64,000 nucleotides of DNA from JAZLJD01 sp045617725 (GTDB lineage: Bacteria > Bacillota > Clostridia > Lachnospirales > Lachnospiraceae): contig JAZLJD010000054.1 of NCBI GenBank assembly GCA_045617725.1, forward strand, positions 21,285 through 85,284. Reading direction: 5' to 3'. Below, piece after piece: positions 60,601 through 64,000 of this stretch. The notes beneath the pieces were generated by a model. That model made no database searches and had not been told where the DNA came from. It worked only from the letters and a program-made list of their open reading frames with translations. Numbering within the stretch: the stretch's first letter is position 1; every line of letters starts with the position of its first letter. The translations under genes were made by a program, and so were the position numbers.

Positions 60601-63406
60601 AAAGGATGGTAAGGTTGCCTCGGTGAATAAGGATTCGGCCGAGCTTGGCAGTGAAGCTTACAGCTTTGTACAGAACGGTTTGACTTGCGTGCAATACAAC
60701 GAGAAGAACTTCAACGTCCGTTGCGTCGATTTGACGGGAGCGGGCGGAAAAGCAGCCGATACGCACCAGGTACGGTATCTGCCGGCTACGAACGAAATCT
60801 ATGTAAAACCCAATACCGGAGTATCAGAGCTTTGGGGACAGGTTATTCTTACCTACAAAGACAATACCTTCGGATTTAATACGAACAGCATTTCACGTAC
60901 GATTAATGTGCACTGGAAGGGTTCCGCGACGAGTGCGGAAGTGCAGTATTACCTGCGTGATGAAGACGGCAACAGCCAGCTCTTCAAGATTGGTGATTTT
61001 GACGGCTTTGACGGAATAGAATACGACATCATCTTTGATGAAGACTTCTTCAATCAGGTTCCCGGTTGTACGCTGGTCGATGTTGGATTTGACGATGAAG
61101 ATAAGCTTGAGGATATGTACCATCAGTATTCGGATAATTTCGCGAAACTGGAGAAGACCTTTAATGACGAGCATAAGCTTGTAGGAGATCATACCTACAC
61201 CGTCACAAGAGAAGAACTTGAAAAAGCAAGGAGTCAGTCCGCAGCGGCGAAGAACGCATATTTTAACTTCCAGAATGACCGCAAAAAAGTAATGCAGGAC
61301 AAGAAGGGAACGCTTACGTTCCTGATGTGCTCGGACAATACGGTGGTTCGGCTCTACTTCATGAAGGTGTACAAGACTGCTACCTTCATTCTGAATCCGT
61401 ATGTTGCAATGACGGATGCAGAGGGACGGCAGTACTACAATTCGGATTTCGATTCAACGGAAATTGTTTTGAAGGATTCAAACATCAGCGAAGCGATGCC
61501 TGTTTACTGCCTGGAGTACGCGGATTCTCATTCGAATCATACGATTAACTGGTATTACTATGAATATGACATGGATGAAATACGCCATCCGCTCAGCCCC
61601 GAGGAGATTTTGAACAACGAGGATAAGTGGCTTCCGTTCACGGAGGATATTGTAATGCCCGAGGCGGATGTGGTTGTTTTTGGCCTCGAAGAGCACTGGC
61701 GTGAGTATGAACTTACCTGGTACGACGGCAACGACGAAGCAGTCGGTACGATGACGCTGCAGGCCAATTCCGACTTCATTCCGACCGATCTTGAAATATC
61801 GGAGGAATCCTGTGAGGGTAGAATTCTGATCGGATGGAGAACGGATGACGGCATCCTTGTGAACGAGAAGACCCTGATGCCGATGCGGGATGTTTCGCTG
61901 TATCCGGAGTTTGAGTACGAGAAATATACCATGCATATTGACTGGGAAGGCCCCAACGGTCATGTCGACAATATCGAAGAGGTGGCATACGGCAGCAGCA
62001 TTGCGGAGGCACTTACCTGGTACAATGAGAACTGGTGTACGGAAGAAATAATGGCAGGCAGAACGTATGGCTGGTTTATGGAAGGGGATTCCGAGGACGA
62101 ACTGATTCCTGTGGATGAAACGCTTACGATGCCGGCTCGCGATGTCCATATCATCGGCCGTTTTGAGAATAACGAATACACGCTTACCATTGAAGACGGT
62201 ACGAAGAAAACAACCGAGACGCATAAGTATGAGGAGAAGATAAAGCTTCCCGTAAAGAAGGATTCGGAGGGCTATGAAGTCGGCTGGATTCTGGATAACG
62301 GAACCCGCGTTAAGGACAGCTTCACCATGCCGGGCAAGGATACCACGGTTAAGGCCGATTATCATACGCATGCATGGAAGCTTGTAAATGAGAAGATTGC
62401 CAATTGTACGGAAGAAGGTGTGAAGGAATACACCTGTACAATCTGCGGTGCCGAAAAGAAAGAAACAAGCCCGATTGATCCTTCGAACCATGTTATTTTG
62501 GGAGCATCTTTTGTACAAAGCTATGCAAACTGCCAGCATGGTACCATCAGTGTTTATGAATGCCAGAACTGTGACTATAAGGAAACAAAGGACGATGGAG
62601 TCAAGAATACGAATAAGCATCGGACCGAAATCCGGGGAAGCAAGAATGCAAGCTGTAAGGATGCCGGATATACGGGTGATGCGTACTGTCTTGATTGCGG
62701 AAACCTTGTAAGCTATGGCAATACCATCCCCGCAACGGGTCAGCATAACTATGTATATACACGAACCATAACGGAGGCGACGGTTTCAAGTGACGGTCTG
62801 GAAGAAGTAGAATGTACGGTTTGTCATCAGAAAGATACACGCGTTGTACCGAAGCTTACGGGAATTACATATACCGTAGTATTCCACAACGATTATGATT
62901 CAAGTACAGATACAAGAACGTATGTAAGCGGAACGAACGGAAGCCTGCCGTCAGATTTGTTCAATAATGCCAATTATATCTCGGATGGCTATCAGGATGA
63001 TGACGGTCATGCGTTCAGAGATGGTGTATCCGTCGTTTGGGATAAGAATGCTCCGGGCAGTGAAGGAATGAGCGTATACCTGCCTGATTTGGATGCGGAT
63101 GGAGACCGGGTAATTGATCTGACTGTAATTCATACTCTCAAGATGTACTGGATCAGCGTAATGAGTAGCAACGGGGTAGACTATTATGATGAGTATTACT
63201 CCATTTCTATGGTAGAAGCCATGGGTGAGTCGAATGCATACAGTTCCTTCTGTGCACAAACCGAGAACCTGAAGGGCTTAGGCTATATTCCTTCCAATAT
63301 CACCGGTTGGAGCCTGAGCATCGGCGGTAATCCGATCGGCAGCTTCCCGCTTGCTTCGCAAGTAGATTATGGGGCTTTGATTATCCTATACGCGATAACG
63401 GAATAA
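57695..63406 (+). CDS. Giant exported multidomain protein with InlB-like and Cys-rich repeats
   Basis: A 1903-residue protein. MKKITKR plus a hydrophobic stretch to about 27 serves as signal or N-terminal anchor. Near 75-115 is an InlB/Listeria-Bacteroides type repeat (FTGWYYDSKCEKM, VTLYADFEDG). A long middle of unknown beta-rich domains includes a lysine-rich segment near 640-710. From about 1335 several InlB-like repeats follow (ILIGWRTDDG, YTMHIDWEGPNGHVD, YEVGWILDNG). Near 1560-1720 lie four cysteine-pair units of the CTICGAEKKETS, CQNCDYKET, CLDCGN and CTVCHQKDT type. No sorting motif is seen at the C-terminus. The start codon comes from the structured repeat. It is probably a surface or adhesion protein. 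Confidence 0.85.
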   Translation: MKKITKRIIALVVVAALIVGTFAGISIHKKNEQKRIENTYYQVDFDVTANAAEGSERITLPDTELVKNGTIVGALPQPEKEGAVFTGWYYDSKCEKMALSNDAIGGNVTLYADFEDGSNLENRFKINYMSEQGVADDFSVEIEIIGDEDINGIKDFLKVTDISEGDVEVGFTLKEAPDAQNRVILCPEGFWKHGDLFQVEILSTSKARYVRDGQLSGEDVVYYNFTVKREEVNNLKVNSDVIFLDVNETEGVDIKEGLYNLVAGLNDDTEAKKDVQGVMKYAGELSADSTVAVYDGILHEDGTVDGEVFYIHITSKNSDGSYNYESVEFADVMFVPDVIPIPFTGNYEDGTVTVDKSLLSFDKDVYKQFNLSSDTKVEAGDYIVLFGGSLDAMNSAQLVGYGLVTGVAEKGNQVTISYTEADEKDILYSFQMYTVDNNVEVPLSETEIAALEEEFVREARANKFDEEAMDYVEQLIYSDELDEEQFSQAITRLTFEDETGHNYSLEDIRLLADDDKFYEIPDAPTIKAVVSPKLEHFEGKTGIRVEVSASFSIKIKLNSTAKGQNELEIKVVAALEQEVTLGVSVSADADWDWILFIPVLQGVDVKVSFTAGTYTGIGASLAVTTSVDDDESEWKKLVEANNKINSNSGDKKDSKSMKNTLSALKDTFKTVQNGVGGSKEGKKELEEVKDKKEDQFESNGGIGGDLPDKYSGMLSNDAEYIDIVNQELFKIAASPDPFHIIEFSLGVNFVVGIKVNCMMGWGISYANAKEYCFMIHINVFGDKASTCTSSNADLETPNFRADFYVFGNVGARAGIRLDARVGVLSTSLNSIGIVAEAGIYWEIYGFLYVYYSWESGEGSEMGAMGSMLFEIGVYLKIDFCARLIGPNLNKSISIYDHKWPLLDLGATEVPLEFDDVDKSHLNLEFPMATAEGTDAEGSAADSGTMNAKVAMSNTLAIPSDVFKVKLMSLKDGKVASVNKDSAELGSEAYSFVQNGLTCVQYNEKNFNVRCVDLTGAGGKAADTHQVRYLPATNEIYVKPNTGVSELWGQVILTYKDNTFGFNTNSISRTINVHWKGSATSAEVQYYLRDEDGNSQLFKIGDFDGFDGIEYDIIFDEDFFNQVPGCTLVDVGFDDEDKLEDMYHQYSDNFAKLEKTFNDEHKLVGDHTYTVTREELEKARSQSAAAKNAYFNFQNDRKKVMQDKKGTLTFLMCSDNTVVRLYFMKVYKTATFILNPYVAMTDAEGRQYYNSDFDSTEIVLKDSNISEAMPVYCLEYADSHSNHTINWYYYEYDMDEIRHPLSPEEILNNEDKWLPFTEDIVMPEADVVVFGLEEHWREYELTWYDGNDEAVGTMTLQANSDFIPTDLEISEESCEGRILIGWRTDDGILVNEKTLMPMRDVSLYPEFEYEKYTMHIDWEGPNGHVDNIEEVAYGSSIAEALTWYNENWCTEEIMAGRTYGWFMEGDSEDELIPVDETLTMPARDVHIIGRFENNEYTLTIEDGTKKTTETHKYEEKIKLPVKKDSEGYEVGWILDNGTRVKDSFTMPGKDTTVKADYHTHAWKLVNEKIANCTEEGVKEYTCTICGAEKKETSPIDPSNHVILGASFVQSYANCQHGTISVYECQNCDYKETKDDGVKNTNKHRTEIRGSKNASCKDAGYTGDAYCLDCGNLVSYGNTIPATGQHNYVYTRTITEATVSSDGLEEVECTVCHQKDTRVVPKLTGITYTVVFHNDYDSSTDTRTYVSGTNGSLPSDLFNNANYISDGYQDDDGHAFRDGVSVVWDKNAPGSEGMSVYLPDLDADGDRVIDLTVIHTLKMYWISVMSSNGVDYYDEYYSISMVEAMGESNAYSSFCAQTENLKGLGYIPSNITGWSLSIGGNPIGSFPLASQVDYGALIILYAITE

Positions 63407-63435
63407 GCCCTGCATATAGAAATACTTTAGCTTTG

Positions 63436-63483
63436 AAAGGAGGAGAAGTGTTTTATTCTTCAAAATAAAACACTTCTCCTTTT
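63436..63483 (+). terminator. Long perfect-stem terminator after the giant gene
   Basis: GAGAAGTGTTTTATT pairs with AATAAAACACTTCTC around six bases, extended by AAAGGAG and CCTTTT. It could work in both directions. The rest of the gap up to 63670 holds nothing I can identify. Confidence 0.85.
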
Positions 63484-63676
63484 GAGAGCCTTGTAAATTA
63501 TGTATGGTGGTAAAATTAAGAAGGTTAAATTCACCTCATAGTGAGTAATATTGCCCGAGAATTACCTAAGTCCCAACAATGGGACATTTCTATCCCTTCA
63601 TACGCATTATAATAGAAATCGGTTGCGATAATCGGTTCCTTTTTTCGTATCATGGTTTGGTACAAGGGGCATGCTT

Positions 63677-63686
63677 GTGGTATATT
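63677..63686 (+). promoter_or_regulatory. Extended -10 promoter before the tandem structured repeats
   Basis: TGGTATATT within CTTGTGGTATATT, identical to the element before the kinase gene at 53.68 kb. Transcription from here would pass through both following repeats before reaching the next start codon. Confidence 0.5.
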
Positions 63687-63723
63687 TAGTTAGAGTTATT
63701 TTTTCCATAAGGAGACATGTAGT

Positions 63724-63837
63724 GTGAAAAATGCAGGCATTTTTCACGCGACACTTTGTGTCGCAATCCGTAGCAGCTTCGCTGCAATGCAGTGAAGGGC
63801 TAAATATACCGGATTGCGAAATGCGGGGATTAGTATG
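63724..63837 (+). repeat. Structured 5'-UTR repeat, copy F
   Basis: Full length. Stem 1 is GTGAAAAATGC-AG-GCATTTTTCAC and stem 4 has CTGC-AAT-GCAG. Its terminal ATG is also the first triplet of copy G, which defines the repeat period as 111 bases. Confidence 0.94.
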
Positions 63838-63944
63838 AAAAATGCAAAGCATTTTTCATGCGACACTTTGTGTCGCAATCCGTAGCAGCTTCGCTGCAAT
63901 GCAGTGAAGGGCTAAATATACCGGATTGCGAAATGCGGGGATTT
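63835..63944 (+). repeat. Structured 5'-UTR repeat, copy G, in tandem with copy F
   Basis: Full length up to GCGGGGATTTA. Stem 1 is ATGAAAAATGC-AAA-GCATTTTTCAT and stem 4 CTGC-AAT-GCAG. The usual terminal ATG is replaced by TTTATAAAGGAGAAGG, which provides a conventional ribosome binding site for the next gene. Confidence 0.94.
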
Positions 63945-63959
63945 ATAAAGGAGAAGGTT

Positions 63960-64000
63960 ATGAGCAACAGTGAGATAATTAAGCCCAAGGAACCGAATGT
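63960..64000 (+). CDS. Start of a gene cut by the window end
   Basis: An ATG behind AAAGGAGAAGG opens MSNSEIIKPKEPN before the sequence ends. The product is unknown. The gene is of interest because two tandem structured repeats lie in its leader. Confidence 0.6.
   Translation, partial: MSNSEIIKPKEPN

Noticed and set aside
63724..63795. A short leader peptide beginning MKNAGIFHATLC at the 5' end of the repeat
   Set aside because: Copies with AG or AAA loops, and the shortened copy E, read different frames and give different peptides. What is kept between copies is pairing, not the coding frame.
63607..63852. Open frames on the minus strand through the structured repeats that encode a recurring peptide containing ISQSGIFSPSLHCSEAATD
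   Set aside because: The same peptide appears wherever a repeat copy lies, with different ends each time and no ribosome binding site. It is a by-product of the repeat sequence, not a gene family.

Overview
The window looks like chromosomal DNA of an anaerobic Lachnospiraceae-type member of the Clostridia (Bacillota). This rests on gene content and regulation read from the sequence, not on a database match. Supporting signs are AddA-type recombination, a TPP riboswitch on thiT, PyrR attenuation of pyrR-uraA, a T-box in front of valS, class III (NrdD) ribonucleotide reductase, Gram-positive lipoproteins, CUT1 sugar-type ABC transport, and small families (DUF342, DUF4867-like, DUF6142-like) that I associate with this family. 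Most genes are on the + strand and have strong AGGAGG-type ribosome binding sites.

Layout. 0-6 kb: end of addA, thiT with its riboswitch (minus), a HAD phosphatase/CPBP protease fusion, and a DinG/XPD-like helicase with an N-terminal nuclease-like domain. 6-12 kb: a DnaA-box-like cluster, a YkvI-like transporter, a CAP-domain lipoprotein, a chemoreceptor, and the PyrR-controlled pyrR-uraA pair. 12-18 kb: accessory DNA with a motif-rich non-coding tract, a lone pseF-like gene, a Nudix hydrolase coupled to an FRG-domain protein, two tandem secreted paralogues plus the wreck of a third, and a 261-bp MITE-like inverted-repeat element. 18-27 kb: a CUT1 ABC transporter operon, an internally duplicated lipoprotein, and a two-component system. 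27-28 kb: 1.2 kb of debris (potassium-channel fragment, repeats, MITE end) followed by the valS T-box. 28-36 kb: valS, a DUF342 protein, folC, a 53-residue protein and two TPR proteins. 36-46.5 kb: nrdD fused to a thioredoxin-like domain, pyrF-pyrE, an M29 aminopeptidase, and purE-purM-purN-purD. 46.5-53.5 kb: SH3, DUF4867-like and LysM proteins, an IS1182-family element, and a lipoprotein on the minus strand. 53.7-63.4 kb: histidine kinase, response regulator, lone receiver protein, trypsin-like protease and a 1903-residue exported protein, which may form one signalling-to-surface unit.

The most striking signal is a roughly 111-bp structured repeat present seven times (about 6.25, 40.84, 53.55, 56.36, 57.59, 63.72 and 63.84 kb). 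All copies lie on the + strand and just upstream of a + strand gene. Its four predicted stems are kept by paired changes between copies, including a symmetrical deletion in both arms of stem 1. Its 3' end carries a GGGGA ribosome-binding-like sequence, and in three copies the last bases are the start codon of the next gene. It therefore looks like a mobile or amplified 5'-UTR module that brings its own structure, ribosome binding site and start codon. I know of no named element that matches it. Five of the seven copies lie in the signalling/surface region.
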